Shown: one piece after another, positions 33,572 through 45,271 of the stretch
How positions within the stretch are numbered: the first letter of the stretch is position 1
Layout of the letters: each line of letters starts with the position of its first letter
Source: Aegilops tauschii subsp. strangulata
Lineage: Eukaryota; Streptophyta; Magnoliopsida; Poales; Poaceae
DNA: 64,000 nt
Direction of reading: 5' to 3'
Assembly: GCF_002575655.3 (NCBI RefSeq)
Contig: NC_053036.3
Coordinates: 648,231,387 to 648,295,386, forward strand
Made by a program: the position numbers and the translations under genes
The notes under the pieces: generated by a model
The model's input: the letters and a program-made list of their open reading frames with translations, nothing else
What the model was told of the DNA's origin: nothing
Databases searched by the model: none

Positions 33572-34549
33572 AATTGTGGCTTTTTTGGGCAACGAAGGAA
33601 ATCATGGCGTGACTGCATGTTGAATACTAAAATCACAGGGACCTTCCTTTTCATAAAAAACGCCACGACGGACTATTTGACATGGCCAAGTCACAGCTTG
33701 ATGTTCCCCATCAGTTGGCGAGCAGCGTCCCATGTCAGCTTCCACTAGATCAGTACACCAAGCAAGAGAACGTTTCGGATTAGCTGCACAGGTAATACAA
33801 CCAAACTGAGCAAACTTCACACAAATCACTATTGTCAACTTCCAATGCTTCCACCAGATCAGTACAGCAAGCTGATCTAGTGGAAAGGAGCACTAGTGAT
33901 ACAACCAAACTGGGCTAACTTCAGACAATTCACAGTTAGCCAGCAAGCAAAAGTGCATCATTCGACGAGGCCTAGGAACCAAATTTAGTACTAGTGGCCA
34001 ATTGCTACCAAAATTTCAACATCCTACAGAAAGTCTACATCATTGGCTCTAGCATCCACAGACAGGAGAAACAGATCCAAAACAGAGAATAAACATTCAA
34101 ACAAAAGCCTGACATCCTCCAGTGCCGCCCTTGCATCACTTGCTTTCCTGTGCCACCCATCATACAAACATCCATTCGACAACAGCTTGACAATCTCCAG
34201 CGCCGTCCCGTGCTCAATCGTCATAACAATTGACATCCTCACCAGATATTGGCTCCATCCTATAAAGGCACAACAATGAGCAATTGTGAGTAATTTACTA
34301 AAACTACAACCATGGATATTTATAGAGAGGTAAAAACTGATACGGAATTTGCGTAGAATAGTGTAAATATAAATTCATGATTTTATAAAAGGAAAAAAAG
34401 TACCTAGAGCGGGTCAAGAGAAAAGAGGCATAATAGGGGCACGACTATGTCTCTCTTTATGCGAGGCAGTAGCTCGGCTTGACTACAGGGAGTAGGTAGT
34501 GGGCCAGGTAGTAGCCATGCAGCTTCACCATGCTGACGTCATGCACATG
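33572..34549. other. Intergenic DNA with a ~105-bp partial duplication
   Basis: CTTCCACTAGATCAGTACA at 33738 recurs with changes at 33846, and GATACAACCAAACTG-like text recurs near 33790, 33897 and 31140. A minus-strand open frame at 34242-34024 (72 codons) may be a gene fragment, but I do not recognise it. Confidence 0.4.
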
Positions 34550-35080
34550 GGTTTTTAAATATATTTTGAAAATACTAAATACATATATCACGGAAAAAAT
34601 ATTTAGTGAATATTTTTACAGTGTTTATCGCACATTTTAAAAATGACTATGTTGTGTGAAAAAATGTTTGTGCCATTCAAAAAAAAATATGTCACATTTA
34701 AAAAATGTTTGCGTGTTTCAAAAAAGAATGTACATAACATTTCTATAAAACTTTATACATGTTAAAAAATGTGTAATTCATAAAAATGTTTTGTGCCATT
34801 AAAAAAATCTACGTTACATTTTAAAAATGTTCACATGTTCAAAAATATGTTTGTTACTCTGTATAAGAAAATACACAGTGCAAAATATTGTTTGCATAGT
34901 TCAAAAACATGTTCCAATGTGTATTTAAACAACTTTAACACATATTCGAATAAATTAAAAAATATATTTGAAAAATATTAATCATGTATTTGAAAAATAT
35001 TAAACGTATATAAAAACACTGTAGACGCATATAAAAATGTACAATGTGTAAAAAAAAAGGTAAAGTTCAAAGAAACTGAT
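34550..35080. repeat. A/T-rich degenerate short-period array
   Basis: Phrases like AAAAATGTTTG, TTTAAAAAATG and ATTCAAAAA recur every 25-35 bases across about 500 bp, without an exact unit. Similar tracts occur in many Triticeae intergenic repeats. Confidence 0.6.
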
Positions 35081-35266
35081 GCGAAACAGTGAAAAGCTGA
35101 TAAAAACACAGAAAATTAGGCTGGCCGAGTAGCGGCACGCTGTAGGAGAGACCTATTACGAATCGCAGCCGGCAAGAGTAGTATTTGCGTCAGTTGTAAT
35201 CGCAGTTGGAAACGGATAGGCGATTCCATATCCGAGTTGGTAGTTATGTGCGTCATCACCGGTGTC

Positions 35267-35272
35267 TATATA
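35267..35272 (+). promoter_or_regulatory. Possible TATA box of the DUF6598 gene
   Basis: TATATA, 80 bases before the chosen ATG. The spacing leaves room for a 5' leader of about 50 bases. Confidence 0.55.
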
Positions 35273-35351
35273 CGCAGGCAGGCATCGATTGCTAGACACA
35301 ATACAAATCTTGGAAGAAGAAAAATCGGCGGGCCACGAGGAGGAGGGCGAG

Positions 35352-37093
35352 ATGGTGGGAGCGAAATCGAGCTCCATCTCCAAACAGAAAACGAAAATCG
35401 ACAAGACGGCTACTCGGGAGGAGAAGCAACAGATGGAGAACAAGGAGATGCAAGGGACCCTGTCGACACACGAGGATAAGGAGAAGGAGGTGCAGGGCGA
35501 GATGGAGGGAGGCGAATCGAGCTCCATGATCTCCAAGCGGCAGATCAGGAAGCTCTGTCAGGAATTGCGAGCGACATTGGATTACCTGAGTCTGGACATC
35601 GAGCCAGCAGCCCCGCTAAGGGAGCCAACGGAAGACGGCACCGGCGAGGGGACAATCCACGCCATCTTGGAGCAGTTCGAGGATCTGCGCGGCCGCATCT
35701 CCAGGCTGAGGCGGAAGCTGCTGCCTTTCAAGGAGAGGTACGAGGAGGAGCTGGCCAGGCGGGACACGTACGAGGGTCTGGACGAGGAAGAGAAGGCGAG
35801 GAAGAAGATGGACAAGGAAGAGAAGTTGTTCGACAGCTACCGCCAAGGCACCGAGTTCTCATCCCGCCGCGTCACCTTCACGCAGCAGAGTAAGTCAATG
35901 CTAGCTAAAACACCATAATACGCATTTAGCTAATGAGAGTGACTTTTTTGCTCTAGCAACTTCACAGCATAGTATATGCAATCAACACTTTTATTGGTTT
36001 TTTTTTTTGAGAAACACAGTACAAATGCAGTTTAATTGGATTGATTTGGATAATTGTGAATGCAGCCACGTTGAGCCCCATGCACTTCACGCACTGCACG
36101 CCCGGACTGCCCCTACCCTACAATGCTGAGACGGAAGGGGTCAGCGTGCAGGTCTACTCTTTCAAGATCACCGAGATCAGGTGCGACCTGCGTTGGCCGC
36201 TCCAAGTGTATGGCGTCGTCGCCGCACGAGACAACTCGGACCGCAAGCGCAACATCATCTTTGATCGGCCAAGGCACGACTGCCAGAAGCTCACCTCAGA
36301 TGTATGTGCCCACTCTACTCTGTTTTCAACCTCGTTGTTGAGTGTCTTTGTTGATTGGTTGATCGGTTTAGCGTCTGTGATTAAGGATGTGTAATGATGA
36401 TGTTGTTGTTGCTTGCAGGATCCCTTTTTGCGCTTGACCGGCCCGTCTCGGGCGATTATGGCTCTGAGCCCCGTTGACTTTGAGGTCCAGCTGAAACTTA
36501 AGGGCGCGACAGAGTGTGAAGACAGATCACTGATGAACCGTAGAAAACATTACATAGGTAGTACTAGTGATACTCTCACCTTTGAAAACTGCCTTTGCAC
36601 AGCGGAGTTAAGAGTGGAGAGACTTTCTGGTTCGGTCCAAGCCACTTTCGTGAGTGTCCGCGTCGTCCGTGGAGGTCCATGGCCTTTTGAATACGGAGGC
36701 CGGATTGCTTGCTCCTCACCACCTCACGAAGTTGTGTGCGTGGATCCTAAAGGCATTGCAGAAGTTGTTGATAACTCTTCATGCTTCCAAGTTGTGTTGC
36801 TAGATTCTCGCGACTGTGTGTGTGGAAAAATGCCAGTTGGCAAATATGGTTTCCTCGATCTGTCAAGACGGTTTGTTTCTGTCCAACTACGGAAAGAGAA
36901 CTCCCGACAATTCAAAGATAGCCTGAAAGTTTTCTTTCAAGCCTACTCAAAGTCTGGTGGTATTGCTGCACAAGCTGATGTCAAGATCAGGCCCAAGACT
37001 TGCAACATAAGTCAGCACACTTGCGATCTTGGTGGCTCTAAGGTGGAGATTACCGTTGCTTGGTCAGCCATTGTTAGGACCGACCTATGTTAG
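35352..37093 (+). CDS. DUF6598 domain protein, three exons
   Basis: Exons 35352-35889, 36066-36301 and 36419-37093 join in frame (GT..AG introns, donors GTAAGT and GTATGT) to give 482 residues ending at TAG. I start at ATG 35352 (GCGAGATGG); upstream codons in frame lack an ATG. Residues 1-180 are strongly charged and helix-rich (QIRKLCQELRATL, RISRLRRKLLPFKERYEEEL). The remainder is the grass-expanded DUF6598 domain, with YSFKITEIRCDL, YGVVAARDNSDRKRN, DPFLRLTGPSRAI and a final KVEITVAWS. Its biochemical role is unknown; some family members are linked to jasmonate-induced/ribosome-inactivating-like proteins by sequence (family knowledge, not shown here). No frame breaks are seen. It is the only gene in the window that looks intact and host-encoded. 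Confidence 0.85.
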
Positions 37094-37252
37094 TACAGTA
37101 TATGTTTGATGGTGCTTTGGCGTGAATGTTATGGAGCACGATATCCTTTGCCCAGTTACATCTATCTATCTCTGTTTTGCCAGTGGCCGTTTGTTTGTTG
37201 AAGTAAGTATTTGCTGTATTGGTCAGCTATGTAGAATGTGCCAAAACTAGTA

Positions 37253-37349
37253 CTCCCTCCGTCCCAAAATTCTTGTCTTAGATTTGTCTAGATACGGATG
37301 TATCTCGTATCTAGACAAATCTAAGACAAGAATTTTGGGACGGAGGGAG
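37253..37349. mobile_element. Stowaway MITE, 97-bp perfect foldback
   Basis: Flanked by TA on both sides (37251-37252 and 37350-37351). Arms of 43 bp beginning CTCCCTCCGTCCCAAAATTC are exact reverse complements around an 11-base loop. It lies about 160 bp downstream of the DUF6598 stop, possibly in its 3' transcribed region. Confidence 0.95.
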
Positions 37350-37351
37350 TA

Positions 37352-40099
37352 TTTGTGTGTCAAGCAGCTATGTTGTAGGATGCCCAGCTAGATATCTGTG
37401 TACTACTAACTGGTGAGCTATGTAAGATGCTATCGACTTTAATGTATGAGTTAAGAAGTCTACAAGTATTTCTACATTCATGTGTTGTACATGCTGTGGT
37501 AATTATTTCTTCTGCTTTGCCTCGGCCCAATGTGTCTGATTGTTGTTTGTTAGCATGACATGTTGTCTCTCTAGAATGACACTTGATTTTCTCTTCCTGA
37601 GAAGGACACTTGATTTCTCTTGATTTGGTTTGTGAGCTCAGGTTTCATTGGTGACAAGCGTTAGTTGCACACATTATGCAGGCATGTCAACTTGTTCATG
37701 AACTAAGGATCAGTGTTGTTTAACTTCTGATTAGCACAAGTGGCTATCAGAGTAAATATTGGTCAGACCCACGGCAAATCAGAAGACAAACTCCTCGACG
37801 TTCTTAGTATACTGAAATTTGTCTGTCCCACGGTATTCATCTTCAGGAACGCAGGTGTTCAGTTGTTTTATTGTTGTTGGGCCTGACAAACGAAACTTGC
37901 CAAGGTTCAGTCCGGCATTTGACTTTTGCTCGCCATCGCAGAACTTCAAGGCCAGGTGAGGGGATCACTCGAGCAGATGCTCATCCAAGCCAGCTTTTAC
38001 AGGGGTAGCTTAGCTCCTGGGCTTATTACTACCTCTCTTTGCAGTGGGTTTGGTTTAGGGGAAGCACCTGCACCTTGAATAACTTTTTTAAAAGTAAATC
38101 TTGATGGACAAATGTAAATCATGTCTAAGCAACTCGTTCGCCTTTGTCAACTGCTATTCACTTGCAGGGTTTGTCGATTTGAGGGCTGTTGGAATCCCCA
38201 CGGCCTCGCAACTGTAGACCATTCCACAGTGATCTATCTCAAGATACCTCAGGTATACATGTATACCCCCCTTCCCTGTTTCCTACATCCTTGTTGATTG
38301 GTAAATTTAGTCCAACAGTTTGTGCAGTATGATCAAATGTAAAATACTTTTATGATTGGACTATTCTTCCAAGACCATCTGTGCAGATTCAGATAGTTAC
38401 ACCTTTGAAAACTTATGAGTCGATGTGTCATAATGGTTGCTTTAAAGTTTTAGGTGGACGTGGATTCTGGTCACATTTTTACGCATTAAGGATTCTGAGT
38501 TCAAGCTATGTATTCGATGTCACTGTCAGATCACCTTGTGGTTGCCAAATTGTAGATGGCAGGGCTGCATAAAACACTCATTCGTCAACAATTAGCAACT
38601 TTAAAGGTGACATCTGAAAAAAATTAGTGGCATGATTTAACAATACGGGAGAAAAGTGTATGATCAAACATTGAGGTTGAAGGTACCTATTTCTGGAGCA
38701 CATGATGTGAAGCTGAAAAGAAAACGAACAAGCATCGAACTATACAAGGTAGATGCATTTTTGTTTTCCCTTTTTTGACTAAAAGGTCAAATAACGTAAT
38801 AGAATGCTAATGTGGAAGCGCAGGAGCAACATTTTAGTACGTAAAAATCCTGGCTGAACGAGTTTAGAATATAAATTTATCTTTGATAGATAATGATAAT
38901 ATAAATCAAGGACACTAGTTGAGCACCTATCAGGATCCTCTTGAAGCTAACATGGGTAGTAATGACTGTACATACCTGTTTGATGGTTTAAGAAGAAAAG
39001 GGGAAAGTAAACGAGAATCTACCTGGGAAGAGTCTCACTTAGTTATTACCTTTTTTTTCACAGATCCATTACTCCATTCACATAATCATAATTCTGTAAT
39101 TGAATGGATCAAATAATAGGTTGTCATGCAGGCATTACAATAACATTGGTAATTTAGCTCCCATGACATTTCACAAAAATGACATTTGCTGAAAATTTGA
39201 AGTATGAGATTTCCTACAGAAGATTACATGTTTACAGTGAAGTAACTTTTCCAACGAATTCTTCTAGCGAAGAATTTCCCCCTTGTCATAACACATTGAA
39301 CTCTTCTGAACAATTTACATTTTCACTTCCTTTCACTTGAAGTAGGATTCATGCTAATGCTTTAAACCTGTAAGAATAAAGGACAAGACAAGCAAATAAG
39401 GATTAGAGAACAATGCTCTAAGAACCAGTATTCAAGATGCGATGCTCCTCCGAGATAACAAATCTCAAATGTTGAGCTGCGCATTTTAACCTGGCACATT
39501 GGAAAGGATCTGCCATTCATCATACATCATTTGAATACATGTTTTTCAATCTGGGAAGGATCAGAATCAGATCAGTGGAATAATGGCATAAGAGATTTTG
39601 TGCAAGGAAGGAAACATGTGTGATCTTTGAACGAGCCAAAACCTGTTTGAGACTTGCAGTAGTGATCACATCAAAATCTGTAGGTGCCCTTTTCCGTAGT
39701 ATAAATCTCTCACACCCCCAAACAAGATTGCTTCAAACCCTTGCCCTTGAGTAAGAACATACATTCTTATACTCCGTGGTTTATGTTTTAGCACGGCGTG
39801 GGGTTAAGAAGCAAGCGCATGACAGGAATATGGTGTCAAACCCCTTAACTCTGTAACAGGGATAAATACAGTGTGCAAAGCAGTTAAAATAGAACTTTCT
39901 TCTGCAAAGTAGAACCTACATTGTGTTTCTGAGCATCTCCATATATCCAGTCTGTAGAATCTGCTGCTGCCAAATTACTCTTATATCATGGAAACACTGC
40001 ACACTGTCTAGTATGTGCACAGGATTCCTGAGCACTTTCTGGCAATGGATGTATGAGCAGCTGGCGGCTGTTCCTCCCCATGCATGGTTGATATTTTGG
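37352..40099. other. Intergenic DNA, nothing firmly recognised
   Basis: Short open frames at 38381-38572 and 38919-39116 show no known domain. The sequence is AT-rich without clear repeats. Confidence 0.4.
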
Positions 40100-40840
40100 C
40101 ATCCACTTCTAGTATAGCAACCACTGCTGTTGCTAAGTTACTTGATGGCTATCTTGCAGAGACTGCACCGGATATCAATCTGAGGTGTCCAAAATTCCAA
40201 GCTCTAGCATCTGCTTTGCCGAGTATGCCTGACCGCCAGATGATGGTCTTTACCTACTACTCCCTCCGTCCTAAAATTCTTGTCTTGGATTTGTCTAGAT
40301 ACGGATGTATCTAATACTAAAACGTGACTTGATACATCCGTATCTAGACGAATCTAAGACAAGAATTTTGGGACGGAGGGAGTATTTTTTTAAGTTATAC
40401 TGATATGCTTTAATCTTTGTTTGGAACAACTAATGAGTGTTTTGTCTTCAGAAACCGGGCATGCACAGTACGGGCTATTAGAAGCTGAATGGAGCCGCTA
40501 TGCTGGCTAATGCCACACAGAGCGAGAGGCTGCCAGCAGTGTGTTGTTGTGCAAGTCCTTTTCTTTGAGCAGCACCAGCTAAGAACCTAAAATTGTAGGG
40601 TACCTGTCTCTGTGTCCGATATCCTCGACGGATCTTGGACACCACAGAGCAGCATCGCAATATCTGGTGATACTGGGGCATGGTCCCGCAGCCGTCAGGA
40701 GAACCAGATCCTGACATGAGGCTGCGCTTGTCGGAGCTCAAGGAGTGCACGGATATGTGGAAGGGCCGCAGGAGATCGCGAAGCTAGGGGCGCGGTGGCA
40801 AGAGATAGCAACAGAAGAGCATGGGCGTGAAGGTTGACAA
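40100..40840 (+). pseudogene. NPH3-domain gene remnant, interrupted by a MITE
   Basis: 40108-40280 reads VAKLLDGYLAETAPDINL and KFQALASALP, a hallmark of the NPH3 domain (phototropin-signalling, CUL3-adaptor-type plant proteins). After the Stowaway at 40260-40382, the stretch about 40495-40580 gives ATQSERLP and, one frame over, CVVVQVLFFEQHQLR, again NPH3. About 40700-40830 gives RLRLSELKECTDM, matching the C-terminal region that follows the domain. Frameshifts and stops separate these parts, and the BTB domain and most of NPH3 are missing. It is a decayed gene fragment. Confidence 0.72.
40260..40382. mobile_element. Stowaway MITE, 123 bp
   Basis: TA at 40258-40259 and 40383-40384. Ends are CTCCCTCCGTCC and GGACGGAGGGAG, with inverted arms TTGTCTTGGATTTGTCTAGA and its near-complement. 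It is the longer relative of the 97-bp copy at 37253 and keeps a centre reading CTAATACTAAAACGTGAC. Confidence 0.95.
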
Positions 40841-42855
40841 GCTGCAAGCCAAGCTGTCAAATACGAAACTCCCTTCTCGTACTGTATAATTATGAACCTG
40901 GTGCAACCAACAGGCGGTGCTATCATTAGCTAGACTACGAGCAACACTATTTTGATTACGATCTATTAAAAGCGGAACAAAACAAACCCACGAAGCTGCA
41001 AGAGCTTCTTGATTTCCGTCATCAGATGTCCATAGGCTGGCCGATTAAGCGAATCGTCCGTCAAAGCAGCAATGGCCAATGAATTTGCTGATTGGATTAC
41101 TATTGGAAGATCAGAGCGTTGAAAGCTCGGCACCGATCTCCGCCTTAAGAGCATCCTTACAATGAAATAGATATCTGTACGCAGAGAAGATTAGAGAGCC
41201 ATCGGAATTCCGGAGAACCATACCAGTACCCGCCTCGCCAGTTCCTGTTATGTATGAGCCGTCAACCGACAGCGCCGTCCAACCCGAGGGTGGATTGGGC
41301 CACGACTTCTTTGGCACTTTAGCGGGTGGCTGTCTGATAGGTACCTCCTCAATTGGGGACTTGCCTTTAATAATATCCTCAGCACTGAGCCGTTGCAATT
41401 GATCATAAGATGCCAGGTAAGTGCACAAGTATGAACGGGAGACAGGCAACGGTGGAGCAGCTTTAACATGGACTAGGCCATCACGTAAGCTCCAGATCCT
41501 CCATAGAAGCATGATGTGTTGGGACAAACCCGGTCCGGCGACGAACGCCGAGCAGGCTCCAGTGATACGAACGCCGGACGAACCCCAGTCTCTCTCCCAC
41601 TCGGACGTACGCAGGTGGAAGAAGAAGAGGAGCACACTGACACAAGAATTTCCGGCGACAAACGCCTCGCCGCATGAACGGCGCCACGCCGCACGAACGG
41701 CTCTTCTTTTTACTCAGCTCAAACTATGGCACATACCACGTACATCCAACCAACTCAGATCGGCCTCTATTTATAGGCTGGCACACACGCCACCTCCCCT
41801 ATTCTGATGCATGCTAACAAACTATGGAGTCTATTCCGCCAGCTAACAACTTATCTAGCTAACTAACTATCCTATCACGCCATGAAGCTAGCTAACTAAC
41901 TAACCAACTCGCCATGGCCACGAGTGCACGCGCACGCACGTACACCATCGTGACATACACGCACACACGTACTCTGGTGCATACCCGTCACGGTTTATTT
42001 CTAACATGATGATCATCGCCTTTGTCAGGCTGGCTGCTCAGCTAAGATGCCAAACAACCATTCTGATCCCGTATTAATTAACCTGGTCTTCTATGGTAGC
42101 TGCCATTCCTCATACATCTCTTCCCATAAGCTCCTTGCATGGGGACACACAATCAGTGCATGGAATGAATTCTCCTCATCTGCGCCGCATAAAGGACAGT
42201 GAGGAGGTACATTTTGATGTCGCATTGCTTTGCAGCTGTTCGTTGGCAAGGCATCTACTGCGACTCTCCATGCGAATGAAGGCATTTTGGGTGGGACAGT
42301 AGCTTGCCAAATTAGGTTCCAGCACGGTCGATTCCCCTCCGAACGCATACTGCTTGCTCCTGCATTATGTTCCTGAACATGTTCGCACATCGCAAGATGA
42401 TATGCACTTTTTACAGAAAAGGTGCCAAATTTTCCCGGATGCCATGCGATAAAATCTTCCTCCTCACTTGGAGACGTTCTGATAGAGAAAATGGTCTGAA
42501 TGTCCGATGGCCGGAAGTATTTGTTCAGAATCTTCATGTTCCATCGTCCGTGCATATCAAGTAAATTAGAGACTTTTTGTGTCGACATCATCCTTTTGGC
42601 GAAATAGGTCGAAGAGATGGACCCCTAAGGATCCAGGGATCTCTCCATATCCGAATTTTACTGCCATTCCCGACTCGCCATATCATGCCTCTCTTCACTA
42701 GTTGGAGTCCATGCTCAATTCCTTGCCAAACTGTCGAAGCATTTCCGGTAAAAACCGTATCCACTAAATCTCCTGCATGGAAATACTTAGCTTTTAGTAG
42801 TCTTGCAACTAAACTTTCAGTGCTTGCAGACAATACCTTGCTGAAAACCGCTTGT
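40841..42855 (-). pseudogene. LINE ORF2 C-terminal fragment (zinc-binding and RNase H domains), interrupted by a solo LTR
   Basis: The minus strand from 42855 reads ESLVARLLKAKYFHAGDLVD and WRVGNGSKIRIWRDPW, then across a frame change HPGKFGTFSVKSAYHLA, FAWRVAVDALPT and the zinc-binding CPLCGADEE..H..CPHA. After the inserted solo LTR (41517-42006) it continues with LLWRIWSLRDGLVH and an RNase H domain (LSVDGSYI; KAEIGAEL). A last motif (RNQNSVARSLAND) follows near 40930 after a frameshift. The reverse transcriptase core is missing. The 3' border next to the NPH3 remnant is uncertain. Confidence 0.8.
41517..42006 (-). repeat. Solo LTR (Copia-like ends) inserted in the LINE remnant
   Basis: 490 bp. 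The minus strand starts TGTTAGAAATAAACC and ends TTTGTCCCAACA. TGATG is duplicated at 41512-41516 and 42007-42011 (+ strand), and the LINE reading frame is continuous across the insertion once one copy is ignored. A TATA-like TCTATAAATAGAGG lies inside on the minus strand. No internal retroelement sequence is present, so it arose by recombination between two LTRs. Confidence 0.88.
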
Positions 42856-43525
42856 TATTTTCTTCTACTCCTCGTTGGGTTCGACACTCTTACTTATCGA
42901 AAGGACTACGATTGATGCCCTATACTTGTGGGTCATTAGTGAACTTGCCAAACAAAGCTCTAACATAGACTCTTTCTGATAATATGATAAAGTGCAATTG
43001 CTTCAATGACCTAGATCATAGTTTGTTAGTTTTCAATGAAGCTTATGGTCCATACTTTATCTTGTGAATGAATTGTTACTTATTCATGAGAAGTTTTATG
43101 ATGATATAATGCTGCTATAATAATGATCATGATACTTTCATGTTCGTATCTTGTTTTTATCGACACCCTTCTCTCTAAACATGTGGTCATTATTATCGAT
43201 TTTGGCTTTCGCTTGAGGACAAGCGAGGTCTAAGCTTGGGGGAGTTGATACGTCCATTTTGCATCATGTTTTCCTACTATTATTTATTATGTTTTGGGTT
43301 ATTATTTCACTTTATGATAAAGTTCTTATGTCTTTTCTCTCTTATTTTGCAAGTTTCACATGAAGAGGGAGGTTAACTGCAGCTAGAATTCAGTATTGGA
43401 AAGGGCTACATCAGAGATACCTATTCTACACAACTCCAAATGACGTGAAAATCTACGGAGAATTATTTTGGAATATATAAAAAATTAATGGTGAGGAAAC
43501 AATAGAGGGAGACCCTCCCCTCCCA
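42856..43525 (+). mobile_element. Gypsy remnant: LTR tail, short internal piece, start of 3' LTR
   Basis: CGTTGGGTTCGACACTCTTA to about 42936 resembles an LTR end (CCCTATACTTGTGGGTCATT). About 310 bp of internal AT-rich sequence follows, with AAGCTTGGGGGAG as polypurine tract. The next LTR opens TGATACGTCCATTTTGC at 43248 and is cut at about 43525. Nearly all coding sequence has been deleted. Confidence 0.7.
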
Positions 43526-43972
43526 CCTATATATATATGTGGGGAGGGGGGCGCCTAGCACACACCAGATCAATTGTTAGCCGTGTGCGGCGCTCCCCTC
43601 CACAGTTTACACTCCCAGTCATATTTTCGTAGTGCTTAGGCGAAGCCCTGCGGAGATCACTTCACCATCACCGTCACCACGCCGTCGTGCTGACGGAACT
43701 CATCTACTACCTCGACAACTTGCTGGATCAAGAAGGCGAGGGACGTCACCGAGCTGAACGTGTGCAAAACTTGGAGGTGTCGTACGTTCAATAATCGATC
43801 GGTGGATCACAAAGAAAGTTCGACTACATCAACCATGTTGTGAAACGCTTCCGCTTACGGTCTATAAGGGTACGTAAACACACTCTCCCTCTCATTGCTA
43901 TGCATCTCCATGGATAGATCATTGCGTGTGCGTAGAAATTTTTTGTTTTCCATGCAACGATTCCCTACAGTT
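43526..43972 (+). repeat. Angela/WIS/BARE-like LTR tail joined to the Gypsy LTR
   Basis: From a TATATATATATG run on, the text parallels 26530-26966 (TTAGCCGTGTGCGG, TAGTGCTTAGGCGAAGCC, CACGCCGTCGTGCTGACGG, GCGTGTGCGTAG), but ends CGATTCCCTACA. The junction with the Gypsy LTR is immediate. Confidence 0.8.
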
Positions 43973-45090
43973 GCTGGGGCCGATCGACCGGCTGCTGCTG
44001 CTGAAGAAGCGGCGCGGGCACTGGAGGCCGCTGCTGGTAGGCGTCGTAGGCACCGACGGGTGCAGGGGGCACCAGCGGGCACGGCTGTGGCTGCGGGACA
44101 CCGTGTGTGCCGGCTAGCGGCGGTGTTGGAGCAGGGCCACCAGAAGAGTGGCCGAGGGTGAAGGCGGTGTGGACCGCACGAGCGCGTAGATTCTTCAGCC
44201 GGCGCTCCTCAAGGCAAAGATAGGCCACCGCCTGTTCATAGGTAGGGTTAGCCATAAGAGTGAGATTTGAGGCGGCGTTACTGAGATCTTCGTTGAGGCC
44301 GGCGGTAAGGGTGGAGAGGAGGAGCTCATCCCCAACCTTGAAGCCGACATCGTTAATCTCGTCGGAGAGAGTCTTCAAGTGCATGCAGTAGGCGTCGATG
44401 GAGGAGTCATTCCGGTGACAACCGAAGAACTCCTGCTGCAAGAAGACAATCCGTTGGAGCTTGTTGTCGGTGAAGAGGCCGATAATCTTGGTCCACACCG
44501 TGTAGGCATCGTCACCATCGCAAACAGTGGTGTGGAAGATGTCCTTGGACACGGTGAGGAAGAGCCACCGGATAATGGTGGCGTCGATTGCCATCCAATC
44601 GTCATCGCGACGCATGGCAAGGAAGTCAGTGGTGCCGTCGACGTGATCACAGAGATTGTACTCGTGGATGAGAAGGTTGGAGTAGGTCTTCCAGGCACAG
44701 AAGTTTGCCTCTGTGTGTGAGAGAGAGCTTGATCGGGGCACGCTCGAAGATCAGAACATCACAGATGTAGGTCGGGTCGGTGATGGAGACACCGGAGGCG
44801 GAGGAGGCAAACGTGTTGTCGCTGGAGACGCTACTATGGTTAGACATGGAGGGGTGGTGGTGGCAGCGGCCTGCGACTAGGGTTAGGTGCGGCGGCGGTG
44901 TGGAGAGGCGGCGGAAGCGGCTATGGTTTATGGTGGAGGAGGCGGCGGAGGGGATGGGAGAGGGGGCTGCTGCGGCGACGTGGGCGCGGCAACGGCGACA
45001 CAACGAGGGGAGGTAGCGGCAACGGCTAAGCAGCAACGGCGGCGCGACACAACTAGGGTTTTGGAGAGGATCCAAGAGAGGCTGATACCA
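43973..45090 (-). pseudogene. Copia gag, truncated and frameshifted
   Basis: The probable ATG at 44846 (MSNHSSVSSDNTF) opens the frame, which shifts near 44710-44740. Then it reads FCAWKTYSNLLIHEYNLCDHV, TIIRWLFLTVSKDI, AYTVWTKIIGLFTDN and LKTLSDEINDVG, typical of Copia gag (UBN2-like) proteins. The C-terminal part is Pro/Gln-rich and is cut at 43973. GGCTGATACCA at 45080-45090 is the complement of an initiator-Met tRNA primer site and lies next to the LTR. Confidence 0.8.
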
Positions 45091-45230
45091 TGTAGAAGAT
45101 TGATGCAACTTACGATATATTGATCGGGTACATATGCACATATATATATAGGAACAAAGGTAGCCACGTCGTCAACTATACAAGGAAGGAGGAGGACTTG
45201 TTGTACACATGCACAATATAAATCTCAACA
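45091..45230 (-). repeat. Short Copia 5' LTR (140 bp)
   Basis: The minus strand begins TGTTGAGATTTATATTG and ends ATCTTCTACA immediately before the primer-binding site. A TATATATATATAGG run lies inside. Short LTRs of this size occur in several plant Copia families. Confidence 0.7.
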
Positions 45231-45262
45231 TTTTCCTATAGGCAGCACCTGGCACATTAAGC

Positions 45263-45271
45263 CTATCAGTT
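45263..45271. repeat. Target-site duplication CTATCAGTT, left copy of the outer Mutator-like element
   Basis: Identical to 61444-61452. Nine bases is the usual duplication for Mutator-like transposons. Confidence 0.7.

Noticed and set aside
35262..35351. Longer N-terminus for the DUF6598 protein starting at 35262
   Set aside because: The codon there is GTG, and it overlaps the likely TATA box; ATG 35352 is in frame and in good context.
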